A stretch of 36,899 bases of DNA. It comes from Candidatus Gastranaerophilales bacterium (GTDB lineage Bacteria > Cyanobacteriota > Vampirovibrionia > Gastranaerophilales > Gastranaerophilaceae). The stretch lies in NCBI GenBank assembly GCA_944322685.1, contig CALUPP010000086.1:1-36899 (forward strand), in the 5' to 3' direction. Below the pieces are notes generated by a model, which worked only from the letters and a program-made list of their open reading frames with translations, was not told the origin of the DNA and searched no databases. Position numbers and translations under genes: made by a program. Below are positions 9,386 to 17,385 of the stretch, one piece after another (the first letter of the stretch is position 1; the number at the start of each line of letters is the position of its first letter).

Positions 9386-11188
9386 ATGAAAACAATTGAT
9401 AACGTACGTAATTTTTGCATAATTGCACATATTGACCACGGAAAATCAACACTTGCGGACAGACTGCTTGAAGCGACCGGAACCATCGCAGAACGCGACA
9501 TGCAAGACCAGCTTCTTGACACAATGGATATTGAGCGCGAGCGCGGTATCACAATCAAGCTCAACGCTGCAAGAATGAACTATAAAGCCACAGACGGCAA
9601 GGATTATATCCTAAATTTGATTGACACACCGGGTCATGTGGACTTTTCTTACGAAGTTTCACGCTCGCTTGCGGCTTGTGAGGGCGCTTTGCTTATTGTT
9701 GACGCTACTCAGGGCGTCGAAGCGCAAACATTGTCAAATGTTTACCTTGCAATTGAGCAGGATTTGGAAATTATTCCGGTTATCAACAAAATTGACCTGC
9801 CCTCAGCCGACGTTGAGAGAGTAAAGCAAGAAATCGAAGAGGTTCTGGGCATTGATGCCTCAATTGCCATCCCGGTCAGTGCAAAAACAGGCGAAGGAAT
9901 CGACAAAGTGCTTGAGGCCGTTGTAAATTTTGTACCGCCGCCTCAGGACACCTCTGATAAACCGCTCAGAGCGCTTGTTTTTGACAGCGCTTATGACCCG
10001 TATCTCGGCACATTATGCTTTTTTAAGGTAATCGACGGAAATATTAAACTTGGCGACAAAATTAAATTCATGGCATCGGGCAAAGAATACGAAATTGTCG
10101 AATTGGGCTATTTGAACCCCAAACGGGTTCCTGTAAATGAGCTCAAAACCGGCGACGTAGGCTACATGGCAGGCTCTATTAAAGAATTAACAAGGTTTGT
10201 AGGCGATACTGTAACCCATGTTGATGCGCCTGCGGCAGAACCGCTTCCGGGGTATAAAGAAGCGCTTCCGATGGTATTTTCCGGAATGTATCCGGTCGAT
10301 AATGACGATTATCAGGACTTAAAAGAGGCGTTGGAAAAGCTGAAACTGAATGATTCATCAATCACGTTTGAACCGGAAACGTCTTCTGCGCTTGGTTTCG
10401 GTTTTAGATGCGGCTTTTTGGGAATGCTGCACATGGAAATCGCGCAAGAGCGCCTCGAAAGGGAATATGACCTTGCGCTCGTTACAACTGCGCCTTCAGT
10501 AGTTTACAAAGTGCACAAAACAAATGGAGAAGTCGTTGAAATCGACAATCCAGCCAATTTGCCGGCAGCACAGTATCGCGACTACATTGAAGAGCCTTAT
10601 GTAAAGGTAAATATCATCGCGCCGAACGACTACACGGGAACTTTGATGGATCTTGCGCAGTCAAAACGCGGGATTTTCGTAAATATGCGATATATCGACA
10701 AAATCCGCGTAGATTTGGAATACGAAATCCCTCTGAGCGAAGTTATTGTTGATTTTTACGACCAATTGAAGTCCAGAACAAAAGGTTACGCGAGCATGGA
10801 CTACGAATTCAAGGAATATAAGCGTTCTGACCTTGTAAAACTTGATATTATGCTCGCAGGCGAAGTTGTGGACGCGCTTAGCGCAATTGTCCACAAAGAC
10901 AACGCGTTTTATATCGGGCAAAAACTTACTGCCAAGCTAAAAGACATTATTCCCCGCCAGATGTTTGAAGTTCCGATTCAAGCAGCATACGGCGGCCGAG
11001 TAATCGCAAGAACTAACATAAAAGCGCTCAGAAAAAGCGTTTTGGACAAATGTTACGGCGGTGACATCTCCCGTAAAAGAAAACTTCTTGAAAAACAAAA
11101 ACGAGGGAAAAAACGTATGAAAGCCGTCGGACGGGTTGAGGTTCCGCAAGAGGCGTTTATGGCTGTGCTTTCGCTTAATGATGATTAA
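9386..11188 (+). CDS. lepA: Elongation factor 4 (LepA), back-translocating GTPase
   Basis: A ribosome-associated GTPase that can reverse translocation; about 600 residues is the standard length. All G motifs are present: AHIDHGKST (G1, about residues 15-23), ERGITI (G2), DTPGHVDF (G3), NKIDLP (G4) and SAKTG (G5). The LepA-specific C-terminal domain is intact, with [29 protein letters not shown] and the basic tail [20 protein letters not shown] that separates LepA from EF-G. The start is fixed by the family's N-terminus ([20 protein letters not shown]). There is no Shine-Dalgarno, and a -10 box ends 7 bases before the ATG, so a leaderless mRNA is likely. A terminator follows about 45 bp after the stop. 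Confidence 0.98.
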   Translation: MKTIDNVRNFCIIAHIDHGKSTLADRLLEATGTIAERDMQDQLLDTMDIERERGITIKLNAARMNYKATDGKDYILNLIDTPGHVDFSYEVSRSLAACEGALLIVDATQGVEAQTLSNVYLAIEQDLEIIPVINKIDLPSADVERVKQEIEEVLGIDASIAIPVSAKTGEGIDKVLEAVVNFVPPPQDTSDKPLRALVFDSAYDPYLGTLCFFKVIDGNIKLGDKIKFMASGKEYEIVELGYLNPKRVPVNELKTGDVGYMAGSIKELTRFVGDTVTHVDAPAAEPLPGYKEALPMVFSGMYPVDNDDYQDLKEALEKLKLNDSSITFEPETSSALGFGFRCGFLGMLHMEIAQERLEREYDLALVTTAPSVVYKVHKTNGEVVEIDNPANLPAAQYRDYIEEPYVKVNIIAPNDYTGTLMDLAQSKRGIFVNMRYIDKIRVDLEYEIPLSEVIVDFYDQLKSRTKGYASMDYEFKEYKRSDLVKLDIMLAGEVVDALSAIVHKDNAFYIGQKLTAKLKDIIPRQMFEVPIQAAYGGRVIARTNIKALRKSVLDKCYGGDISRKRKLLEKQKRGKKRMKAVGRVEVPQEAFMAVLSLNDD

Positions 11189-11234
11189 AAGCCGGGAATA
11201 GCGTGCTTTTCTACTTATAGTAATATTTCTTAAC

Positions 11235-11261
11235 AAAATTGCCCCAAAAAGGCAATTTTTT
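11235..11261 (+). terminator. Rho-independent terminator after lepA
   Basis: A 9-bp stem AAAATTGCC (11235-11243) / GGCAATTTT (11251-11259) with a 7-base loop and a short T-run ending at 11261. It separates lepA from the glycine/asparagine-rich gene. Confidence 0.75.
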
Positions 11262-11310
11262 AAAATATATATCCTTTATATATGTAAGAAATAAAATTCA
11301 GAGGACAGAG

Positions 11311-12255
11311 ATGAGCACAATCAACGTAAAAATCACAGAAACAGGCTGGCTTTTAACAAAAGGCGACAAAACTATCTCAATAAAAGATAACGGCGACGGA
11401 AAGCTCGGAAACGGCGACGAATTGTCATCGGAATTGTCGGGCTCGGGCTTCACGCAGCAAGATATTAAGCTCGTCGCGAACACACTCAACAACCCGCAGC
11501 AGGCACAAACGCAAACCAAAGGCAATTTCTGGGGAAATTTCGGCGGATTTATGAGCGGACTATTTGGCGGAATGTCCTCACTGTTTAATTTGGGCGGATT
11601 GTTCGGATTTGGCGGACAGGATTCCTGGGCATTCAACGGATGCGGCGGTGTCGGCTTCAACGACATGCGAGTCTGGAACTACGGACTTAACTCAATGTGG
11701 AGCGGCGATATCGGTTACACAGGCAGTTCTCAAGGCGCCTATGATGTATTGGGTAACCTGTTTGGAGGCAGCCTTGGAACTCTTAGCGGTCTGCAATCTG
11801 ATGATGACGGACTCAATCTGAAAGTAACACCAAAAACAGAAACAGAAGTAGAAACCGATGACGGCAACGGCAATGGCAACGGCAATGGTAATATAAGCGG
11901 AGCCGGAAATGAAGCAAAAACTGGATCTGGAAACGGCGCTGGAAACGGAAATGGCGACGGCAATGGTTCGGGTTCAGGTACAGGTGACGGCAATGGTTCA
12001 GGCACCGGCTTGGGTGATGGAAATGGCAACGGAACCGGAAATCTTAACGGAAATGGCGATGGCAACAGCACTGGCGACGGCAACGGAAATGGCAACGGAA
12101 ATGGCAATGGCAATGGCGACGGAAATGGCAACGGAACCGGAGCAGGCGGCAAAAAAACGGGGCCGCGCTTCTACACAGGTGACGAATCCGATATTGATAA
12201 AATCAACGGCAGCGGAAACGGTAACGGCGGCAAAAAAAGAAGCATTACTGACTAA
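11311..12255 (+). CDS. Unrecognised Gly/Asn-rich repeat protein
   Basis: I do not recognise this 314-residue protein. The start at 11311 is chosen because AGAGGACAG precedes it; an in-frame TTG at 11239 lies inside the lepA terminator and is rejected. Residues 1-65 form a compact charged domain with a degenerate Ca-binding-like loop (KDNGDGKLGNGDEL; position 1 is Lys, so not a true EF-hand). Residues about 66-110 are Gly/Phe-rich (GNFWGNFGGFMSGLFGGM). Residues about 185-285 are a low-complexity region of GNGNGDG-type units encoded by GGNAAY repeats; Asp-Gly-Asn runs could bind calcium. The tail is basic (GGKKRSITD). No signal peptide is seen. A strong terminator follows directly. The repeat may vary in length between strains. 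Confidence 0.7.
   Translation: MSTINVKITETGWLLTKGDKTISIKDNGDGKLGNGDELSSELSGSGFTQQDIKLVANTLNNPQQAQTQTKGNFWGNFGGFMSGLFGGMSSLFNLGGLFGFGGQDSWAFNGCGGVGFNDMRVWNYGLNSMWSGDIGYTGSSQGAYDVLGNLFGGSLGTLSGLQSDDDGLNLKVTPKTETEVETDDGNGNGNGNGNISGAGNEAKTGSGNGAGNGNGDGNGSGSGTGDGNGSGTGLGDGNGNGTGNLNGNGDGNSTGDGNGNGNGNGNGNGDGNGNGTGAGGKKTGPRFYTGDESDIDKINGSGNGNGGKKRSITD
11872..12130 (+). repeat. Low-complexity GGNAAY/GGNGAY hexamer-type repeat inside a CDS
   Basis: Imperfect codon-pair repeats encoding Gly-Asn, Gly-Asp, Gly-Ser and Gly-Thr. The longest uninterrupted stretch is about 12080-12130. Such tracts are prone to slippage and to assembly collapse. The opposite strand shows a spurious Pro/Leu/Phe/Ser-rich open frame caused by this repeat. 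Confidence 0.8.
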
Positions 12256-12280
12256 AAAAAGCGCAAATTGCGCTTTTTTT
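12254..12280. terminator. Bidirectional terminator between convergent genes
   Basis: An 11-bp stem, AAAAAAAGCGC (12254-12264) and GCGCTTTTTTT (12270-12280), with a 5-base loop. A- and T-runs on both sides let it serve the Gly/Asn-rich gene (+) and the cyclase (-), whose stop codon touches it. Confidence 0.88.
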
Positions 12281-13371
12281 TATTGTTCAGTCACTCTTAA
12301 AACTTCATAAATATTGATTTTTTTCGCCTTACCCTTTATCGCAACTTCTCTGATTTTAATCACATCAACAATATGCGAAATTCTGGCATAAGTAAACTGG
12401 CTGATAAGAACATGGGTCTTGTAGATTTTATTATAATCTTCAATCCTGCTTGCAATATTAACCGCATCACCGATTACAGTATATTCAAATCTGTCGGCAG
12501 TACCGACATTTCCGACAAAAGCCTCGCCAGTATTTACGCCGATTCCTATGTCAATGCGCGGTTTTCCCTCACTCAACCATTTTTCCTGGATGCTTTTTAC
12601 CTTTTTATTGAGCTCATAGGCACACAAAACCGCGTTTTTTGCATGATTCTTGTCCTGAAGCGGCTCACCGAAAATTACAAGAACCGCATCGCCGATAAAT
12701 TTGTTAATTACGCCGTTGTACTTGTTAATAATGGGCTCAATCAATGAAAAGTACTCATTTAACAGGCTAGAAACTTCTTCTGCGCTGTGAGTTTCGGACA
12801 AAGAGGTAAAACCGCGAATATCCGCGAACATAATCGAAATTTCGGCCTTTTTTCCGCCCAATTCAGCATTTGTGTCGTTTTTTAAAATCTTGTTTTTTAT
12901 ATCTTTGGAAATATATTTGCCGAGAATTTTTTCGATTTTGTTATTTTTGCGCTCAAGAAAGATTCTGCGGTAAGTTCCTGCAAAAATAGGGCTGAAAATC
13001 ATTGCCGCAACCGGCCCTGCGAGGCTGACAAAAATATAATGGTCAAAAAGCAGCTTATATGCGGCAAAATACGCAAAAATGAAAATCAGCAGAATAAAAT
13101 ACTTAACCCAGCTATGCACAGTGAGCATGAGCAGCAAAACCGCAAACGAAACGGTCAAAACAACAATCAGCCTTGTGTTTTCGTCAGCAATCCGCACGTT
13201 TTTATCCTTTATGGCATGGTTTATCAGGTTAGAATCATAAGTATCAAACTTTTGCTGAACAAGATATGTATCAATCCTGTTGTCAATGTACTTAAAGCTC
13301 AGGTGATTTATTGAATAAATCACGCATAAAAAAGAAACTATAAAAATGATAAGCAAATTCTTCATTTCCAT
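12280..13371 (-). CDS. Membrane-anchored class III adenylate/guanylate cyclase
   Basis: Produces a cyclic nucleotide (most likely cAMP) from NTP at the inner face of the membrane. The N-terminus has one helix (residues about 5-25), a short extracytoplasmic segment of about 45 residues, then about three further helices (residues 70-140), a layout like a shrunken CHASE2 receptor. The catalytic domain spans about 178-360. Metal-binding Asp184 (MFADIRGFT) and Asp228 (GDAVLVIFG) are both present, as is VNIASRIE with the transition-state Asn and Arg. Only one catalytic domain exists, so it should work as a homodimer. There is no Shine-Dalgarno; a -10 hexamer ends exactly 6 bases before the ATG, suggesting a leaderless mRNA. 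Adenylate versus guanylate specificity is not certain. Confidence 0.88.
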   Translation of the reverse strand: MEMKNLLIIFIVSFLCVIYSINHLSFKYIDNRIDTYLVQQKFDTYDSNLINHAIKDKNVRIADENTRLIVVLTVSFAVLLLMLTVHSWVKYFILLIFIFAYFAAYKLLFDHYIFVSLAGPVAAMIFSPIFAGTYRRIFLERKNNKIEKILGKYISKDIKNKILKNDTNAELGGKKAEISIMFADIRGFTSLSETHSAEEVSSLLNEYFSLIEPIINKYNGVINKFIGDAVLVIFGEPLQDKNHAKNAVLCAYELNKKVKSIQEKWLSEGKPRIDIGIGVNTGEAFVGNVGTADRFEYTVIGDAVNIASRIEDYNKIYKTHVLISQFTYARISHIVDVIKIREVAIKGKAKKINIYEVLRVTEQ

Positions 13372-13377
13372 AGTTTC

Positions 13378-13406
13378 ATTTTACTTTTAAGTCTATTTTA
13401 AAGCAA
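13378..13406 (-). promoter_or_regulatory. Cyclase promoter, predicted leaderless transcript
   Basis: On the minus strand: -35 TTGCTT (13406-13401), a 17-bp spacer, and -10 TAAAAT (13383-13378). Six bases (GAAACT) then separate it from the ATG at 13371, which places the +1 at the A of the start codon. It lies just after the exbD stop (13411). Confidence 0.7.
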
Positions 13407-13410
13407 CATA

Positions 13411-13797
13411 TTATGATTCAGCGATAGAAATGCTTGTAACACCGGCATTTCTTGCTTCATCCATCAATTTAACGAGTGCACCATGCGACGCCTCCGGCTG
13501 AGCGAGGATTAAAAGCCCGTCCGGGAGGTCTTTTGCTTTATCTTTGATGACGGGAATAAGCTGAGAAGCCGAAACCTCTGAATCATCAATAAGATATTTA
13601 TCATCATTTGTGACTGTGACAGAAATCAGCTTGCTGTCCTTGACATCTTCTACCTCGACATTGTTCGGCACGGCCAAATTCAAGCCCTGCTGGTCAAGCA
13701 AAGGCGCAATTACCATCATAATGATTAACAGCACAAGAAAAATGTCTGTCAGCGGGGTGATATTTATATCATTAAATTCATTACGTTCTCTTGCCAC
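13411..13797 (-). CDS. exbD: ExbD/TolR-family biopolymer transport protein (second copy)
   Basis: A single-span inner-membrane protein that, with ExbB, uses the proton gradient to energise a TonB- or TolA-type protein. It has 128 residues, a normal length. The short cytoplasmic N-terminus reads NDINITPLTDIFLVLLIIMMV, with the essential transmembrane Asp in the PLTD motif (about residue 17). A periplasmic domain of about 90 residues follows. It shares the same N-terminal motif with the neighbouring exbD but diverges beyond the membrane helix. It lies 18 bp after the first exbD and is the last gene of the tonB cluster. Whether it pairs with the other ExbD as a heterodimer is unknown. Confidence 0.9.
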   Translation of the reverse strand: MARERNEFNDINITPLTDIFLVLLIIMMVIAPLLDQQGLNLAVPNNVEVEDVKDSKLISVTVTNDDKYLIDDSEVSASQLIPVIKDKAKDLPDGLLILAQPEASHGALVKLMDEARNAGVTSISIAES

Positions 13798-13815
13798 GAT
13801 TTTACCTCTGTAAAT

Positions 13816-14319
13816 TTATTCTTCTGACGGAATCTCGCCGAGCGTACGCCTGTATTCGTCGTTATTTTGTTCTTCTTTAGCTTTATTTGAGCTTTGCAGA
13901 GCTTTTTGTTCTTTTTTGCTAAGCGGTTCGCCTGCAACAATGAGTTTTTCGTACTCAGCAGCCTGCGCAGCCTGCATGACTTTCATTATTTCTTTACTTC
14001 TTGCGTCCTTATCGGCTTTTACAACGACTTCTTTCTTTTCAAGGCCGTCTTTAATCTTTGTAAGCTCAGACGCAATCTGATCAGACTGAACTTTTGTGCC
14101 GTTCACAAAGAAAGAGCCGTCTTTTGTCACTGAAACAGTCGCATTTTTTTGTTCAACAGCAATCCCGCTGTTAATTTCCGGAACTTTTATGTTGTTATCA
14201 ATCGACTGGAACGTTGGAGCGATAACCATCATGATAATCAACAGCACCAGAAAAATATCCGTCAACGGAGTTATGTTGATTTCAGTAAATAATGAACCTT
14301 TTGATTTTTTTATAGCCAT
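13816..14319 (-). CDS. exbD: ExbD/TolR-family biopolymer transport protein (first copy, with C-terminal extension)
   Basis: Proton-channel partner of ExbB. The N-terminus (FTEINITPLTDIFLVLLIIMMV) is almost identical to that of the next gene and keeps the PLTD aspartate (about residue 19). The periplasmic domain reaches about residue 130. It is followed by a charged, probably disordered tail rich in Lys, Glu, Asn and Ser (KKEQKALQSSNKAKEEQNND) that is unusual for ExbD and brings the length to 167. It starts 11 bp after exbB ends. The strong match of the first 30 residues in the two copies indicates an old or conversion-maintained duplication. Confidence 0.9.
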   Translation of the reverse strand: MAIKKSKGSLFTEINITPLTDIFLVLLIIMMVIAPTFQSIDNNIKVPEINSGIAVEQKNATVSVTKDGSFFVNGTKVQSDQIASELTKIKDGLEKKEVVVKADKDARSKEIMKVMQAAQAAEYEKLIVAGEPLSKKEQKALQSSNKAKEEQNNDEYRRTLGEIPSEE

Positions 14320-14330
14320 TTTTTTGCTTT

Positions 14331-14981
14331 CTATAATGCAATGTTGGTCTGAGTTCCCGAAAGTGTAACTTCGTCGTTATTATCAACAAAACTCAAGAAC
14401 AAGAGCTTGATTAATTGGAAATCGTCTTCAAATCTTTTTACAATTGACTGGAAATAGTTGTAAAAAATTACCGCAACAATCGCAACGCCAAGACCTAAAG
14501 CCGTAGCAATCAACGCCGAAGCAATACCTGTTGCAACAGCCGCAGACTGGTTGCCCTGCAACGCCAAATCCTGGAAAGTGTACAAAATTCTTACAACAGT
14601 ACCGAACAAACCTAAGAACGGGCAAACACCGCCGATTGTACCGAGGATAGTAAGGTGCGTTTCAAGTTTTCTGGTTGCAAGAGCCGCAGCAATATCAAAA
14701 GAGCGGGAAAATCCGGATTTTTGTTCCGTAAAAATTCTCACAGCTTCTTCAGAAACCTCGCCGACAATTCCGCCGAGCTGAACGCAGAGATTTTGTGCGG
14801 AATCAAGATTGTTTCTTGCGAGTTCTTTTTGGAGCTTAGGAATAAAAAGCACAACATCGCGTTTATTCTTGTGATAATAATAGGCTCTGTTAATAACAAC
14901 GCCGATTGTCAAAAAGGAGCACAGAAGAATGGGGGCAACAATCCAAATATCTTCAATCATAGCTCTTAAAAGTAAATCCAT
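14331..14981 (-). CDS. exbB: ExbB/TolQ/MotA-family proton channel
   Basis: Inner-membrane protein forming the pentameric proton channel of Ton/Tol motors. It has 216 residues and three predicted helices: residues about 10-30 (DIWIVAPILLCSFLTIGVVI), about 105-135 and about 145-175. The family signature is clear in LETHLTILGTIGGVCPFLGLFGTVVRI and in AVATGIASALIATALGLGVAI, the latter carrying the conserved Thr residue. The spacing to the downstream exbD is 11 bp and to the upstream TonB-like gene 28 bp, so the four genes form one operon. Context favours the Ton rather than the Tol role, because no TolB or Pal is seen beside it. Confidence 0.92.
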   Translation of the reverse strand: MDLLLRAMIEDIWIVAPILLCSFLTIGVVINRAYYYHKNKRDVVLFIPKLQKELARNNLDSAQNLCVQLGGIVGEVSEEAVRIFTEQKSGFSRSFDIAAALATRKLETHLTILGTIGGVCPFLGLFGTVVRILYTFQDLALQGNQSAAVATGIASALIATALGLGVAIVAVIFYNYFQSIVKRFEDDFQLIKLLFLSFVDNNDEVTLSGTQTNIAL

Positions 14982-15009
14982 AGTTTTAATCCTCTTTCTG
15001 TATTATTTC

Positions 15010-16176
15010 TTAGTAATAACTTGTTGCGCCAAAGACATTGTAGTCAAATGTGAACTGAATATCGACACTGCTGCCTTTGTATTCGGGCGGCAAGGGCTTA
15101 AACGGTGCCGTGAGCTCAACTGCGGCTTTAGCTGCATTGTCCGCAACCGCAAGACCCGATGATTTCAGGACTTTGTTCGACAGAAGTCTGCCGTCGCGGC
15201 CGATTCTGAACAACAGAACAACACGTTTGCTTTCATTACCCTTGGGCGGTTCCCAATTCATTTTAATTCGTCTTTGAAGTTCTCTCATATAAGGCCCAAA
15301 ATCCGGTTCTTTGACGGCATCAATGCCGGGAGCACCTTTTGGGTTGCCGGGGCCGGGATTGCCGACGTTTCCGCGGCTTCCGCTGCTGCCGGATGATGAG
15401 AATCTTCCGCCTGAAGTGCCTCTCGGGGCAAAACTCGGAGACGGAGCACCTACACCGCTGCCGGATTTTGAAGAAGAACCGCTTTTTGAAGCAGTAACCG
15501 GCCCTCCGGGGGTGCCTGCCAATTTAGGCGCGGAAGTTTTTGGTATCGGAATATTAAAATTGCCCTGAGGTTTAGCCGTAGGCTTGGGCGAAGTCGGTTT
15601 TAAAGCCGGGCGCGGCGCAGGCGTTGATGCTTTTGGCGTGCTAGCCTTTGGTGCAGGAGCAGGCGACGGTTTTTGAACCGGTTTATTGTCCCAAGGCATC
15701 TTAAATTGAGGTTTTTGCTGAACCGGCTGCTTTTTAGGCTGTTGTGCTTGTTGTTTTTTAGGCGTTTGTTTTGCAGGAGCAGCCTTTTGCTGCTGTTTAG
15801 CCGGCGCAGATGACGGTGATGGCATCGAAACAGGACGTTTGGGATCATGTATGCCGCCGGCACGCGAATTCATGTCAGCACGATAAGGTGTATTTTTGTT
15901 TATTGGTTCAGCCTCTTTATTTACAAGAACAAACTCAATATCTTTAGGCGGCTGCGCGGGTTTATGAAAAAGCTCCAAGTTAATCCCGACCAACGCGAGC
16001 AAAAAGACCACCAGCCATGCCAAACCGGCAACTGTCGGATGAAGAAGCGCTGAAATAAAAACGCATGACCTCAGAGGCAGTTCTTCTTCTGCATCCGCCT
16101 GATATATAGACGGAACCTCGTATTCTTCGCGAAGTTCTTCTTCCTCATATATATTTTTATCGCCGAGTAGTGTCAT
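15010..16176 (-). CDS. TonB-like protein with long Pro/Lys linker
   Basis: Couples the ExbB/ExbD motor to outer-membrane receptors. It is 388 residues. The N-terminus is cytoplasmic, acidic and about 36 residues long, which is longer than in classic TonB. One transmembrane helix (about residues 37-68) contains LAWLVVFLLALVGINL. A periplasmic linker (about residues 90-290) is rich in Pro, Lys, Ala, Gln, then Gly and Ser (APAKQTPKKQQAQQPKKQP). The C-terminal TonB-type domain (about 293-388) shows MNWEPPKGNES, VVLLFRIGRDGRLLSNKVLKSSG and AVELTAPFKPLPPEYKG. The histidine of the SHLS-type membrane motif may be replaced by the H in LLHPTVAG. It is first in the operon, with a promoter and inverted repeat upstream. 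Confidence 0.87.
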   Translation of the reverse strand: MTLLGDKNIYEEEELREEYEVPSIYQADAEEELPLRSCVFISALLHPTVAGLAWLVVFLLALVGINLELFHKPAQPPKDIEFVLVNKEAEPINKNTPYRADMNSRAGGIHDPKRPVSMPSPSSAPAKQQQKAAPAKQTPKKQQAQQPKKQPVQQKPQFKMPWDNKPVQKPSPAPAPKASTPKASTPAPRPALKPTSPKPTAKPQGNFNIPIPKTSAPKLAGTPGGPVTASKSGSSSKSGSGVGAPSPSFAPRGTSGGRFSSSGSSGSRGNVGNPGPGNPKGAPGIDAVKEPDFGPYMRELQRRIKMNWEPPKGNESKRVVLLFRIGRDGRLLSNKVLKSSGLAVADNAAKAAVELTAPFKPLPPEYKGSSVDIQFTFDYNVFGATSYY

Positions 16177-16200
16177 TTTCTCCCCAAATCTCGTTTATGG

Positions 16201-16239
16201 CTTATTACATAAACATTTTATTTCTGACTTCGTAATAAG
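16201..16239. promoter_or_regulatory. Inverted repeat bracketing the tonB-operon promoter
   Basis: CTTATTAC (16201-16208) and GTAATAAG (16232-16239) are perfect reverse complements 23 bp apart. One arm sits at the predicted transcription start and the other at the edge of the -35 box, with the -10 box between. This is a plausible operator for a nutrient-responsive regulator; it does not match the Fur consensus. Confidence 0.4.
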
Positions 16240-16243
16240 TCTA
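16215..16243 (-). promoter_or_regulatory. Promoter of the tonB-exbB-exbD-exbD operon
   Basis: Minus strand: -35 TAGACT (16243-16238), a 17-bp spacer, and -10 TAAAAT (16220-16215). The predicted +1 is near 16208, leaving a leader of about 30 bases that contains GGGGAG before the ATG at 16176. Confidence 0.55.
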
Positions 16244-16294
16244 GCAAAAAATCATTTACAAAACAAATTGCCTGATTAACTAATATTGCATGTA

Positions 16295-17017
16295 CTATTG
16301 CTGAACAGTAACTGTTATCGGCTGATCAACAACGATATCAATTTGCGCTCCAGCCGGAATTTCGACGGCAACACCCTTATCCCACAGGGATTTAGCAAGG
16401 CCGACACCAGCGCCAACCGCAGTACCGTATGCAGCGCCTTTTCCGACCTTACCTCCGGACAAAGCACCCATTACAACACCGCCGACAGCACCTGCACCGG
16501 CTCCGACAGCAACATCTTTTGCATATTCTTTAGCACTGTCGGTTTTTGTACCGCCGACAAGAAGCCCTGTGCCGTCATCGGTTTTTATATGCCCGGAAAT
16601 CGGTATCATTTGGCCGTAAGGAGTGATTATATTTGTAAATTTAATCATCAATCTTCCGTTAACACCAGCTCTGCCGGCTTTTTTAACCTGCACAACAGTG
16701 CCGTTTATGCTGCTTCCGGACGGAGCGACAAGAGAATTGCTGTAATAGAAGTTTTCACATACAGGAATTGATATACTTTGCCCCAAAGAAAGTGTTTCAG
16801 AGCTCAAAACCGTATTTGTGAGTGCTGGAATACTTACTCCAGCCGGAATCATGACAACTTTGCCCTTTAATGTCTGTGTGTTGTAAGACGGCTGTTGAGT
16901 ATATGTAGAATATGGATTTGTCGTTTGTTTTACTTCATAATTTGCAGCAGCAAATGCACCGGAAGTGCTCAATGTCATAGATACAATTATTAATGCTGAA
17001 ATAAATCTTTTATTCAT
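16295..17017 (-). CDS. Secreted or periplasmic glycine-zipper protein, function unknown
   Basis: A 240-residue protein with a clear signal peptide (cleavage near SGAFA-AANYEV, about residue 23). The middle (about residues 50-155) has repeated beta-rich segments: KGKVVMIPAGVSIPALTNTV, GSSINGTVVQVKKAGRAG and LMIKFTNIITPYGQMIPISG. A glycine-zipper membrane-like segment follows (about 168-210, GAGAGAVGGVVMGALSGGKV). It ends with VEIPAGAQIDIVVDQPITVT, so the IPAG pattern occurs on both sides of the zipper. Such proteins may sit in or against the outer membrane. GGAGG precedes the start with a good gap, and a strong promoter lies just upstream. I do not recognise a specific family; the layout resembles envelope proteins carrying glycine-zipper domains. 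Confidence 0.75.
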   Translation of the reverse strand: MNKRFISALIIVSMTLSTSGAFAAANYEVKQTTNPYSTYTQQPSYNTQTLKGKVVMIPAGVSIPALTNTVLSSETLSLGQSISIPVCENFYYSNSLVAPSGSSINGTVVQVKKAGRAGVNGRLMIKFTNIITPYGQMIPISGHIKTDDGTGLLVGGTKTDSAKEYAKDVAVGAGAGAVGGVVMGALSGGKVGKGAAYGTAVGAGVGLAKSLWDKGVAVEIPAGAQIDIVVDQPITVTVQQ

Positions 17018-17052
17018 AGTTCTTTGCCTCCGTATTTAACCTTGGTTTACCA

Positions 17053-17081
17053 ATTATAATGTCCTGTCAGCTAATTTACAA
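17053..17081 (-). promoter_or_regulatory. Strong sigma-70 promoter of the glycine-zipper gene
   Basis: Minus strand: -35 TTGTAA (17081-17076), a 17-bp spacer and a perfect -10 TATAAT (17058-17053). Predicted +1 is about 17046, leaving a 29-base leader with GGAGG. Confidence 0.75.
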
Positions 17082-17154
17082 TAGGTTTTAATTTTAAAAC
17101 TATATATTTATGTAACATAATGAATACAAGATATTCAAAAATCAAATCTTATAG

Positions 17155-17188
17155 TATAATTATTAAAGATTTGTTTATATGTTATAAT
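17155..17188 (+). promoter_or_regulatory. Candidate promoters of the coiled-coil protein gene
   Basis: Two perfect TATAAT boxes occur at 17155-17160 (possible -35 TATTCA at 17132, 17-bp spacer) and 17183-17188 (extended -10, TGTTATAAT). Either gives a leader of roughly 190-220 bases. I cannot tell which is used. Confidence 0.4.
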
Positions 17189-17385
17189 TAACGAAATTCG
17201 GGTTAAAAGGTTCAAACTTAAATTTCGCGAAAATTTCACAAGAATGTTACGAATTGTTAAAATTTTTAATGAAATTCCTCAAAAAAGCGCAATTTAAATT
17301 TTGTTCAATCTTTATAAAAATATCAAACCAAGCATGTGAAAGTATAAATAATACAATTTAATTAAAAAGTGGAGGTTAAAACCAA

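Larger units (their letters stand above)
17018..17385. other. Divergent intergenic region with two promoters
   Basis: 368 very AT-rich bases separating two divergent genes. On the left is the strong minus promoter at 17053-17081. On the right are TATAAT boxes for the plus gene at 17155-17160 and 17183-17188. The remaining stretch of about 190 bases, to the GGAGG at 17371-17375, would be a long leader with a small TTTCGCGAAA palindrome (17223-17232) and no ORF of note. Confidence 0.55.

Noticed and set aside
11239-11310. TTG start for the Gly/Asn-rich gene
   Set aside because: Located inside the lepA terminator; ATG 11311 has AGAGG upstream.
11739-12152. Minus-strand Pro/Leu/Ser-rich open frame opposite the Gly/Asn repeat
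   Set aside because: A by-product of the GGNAAY repeat on the other strand; no ribosome site and pure low complexity.
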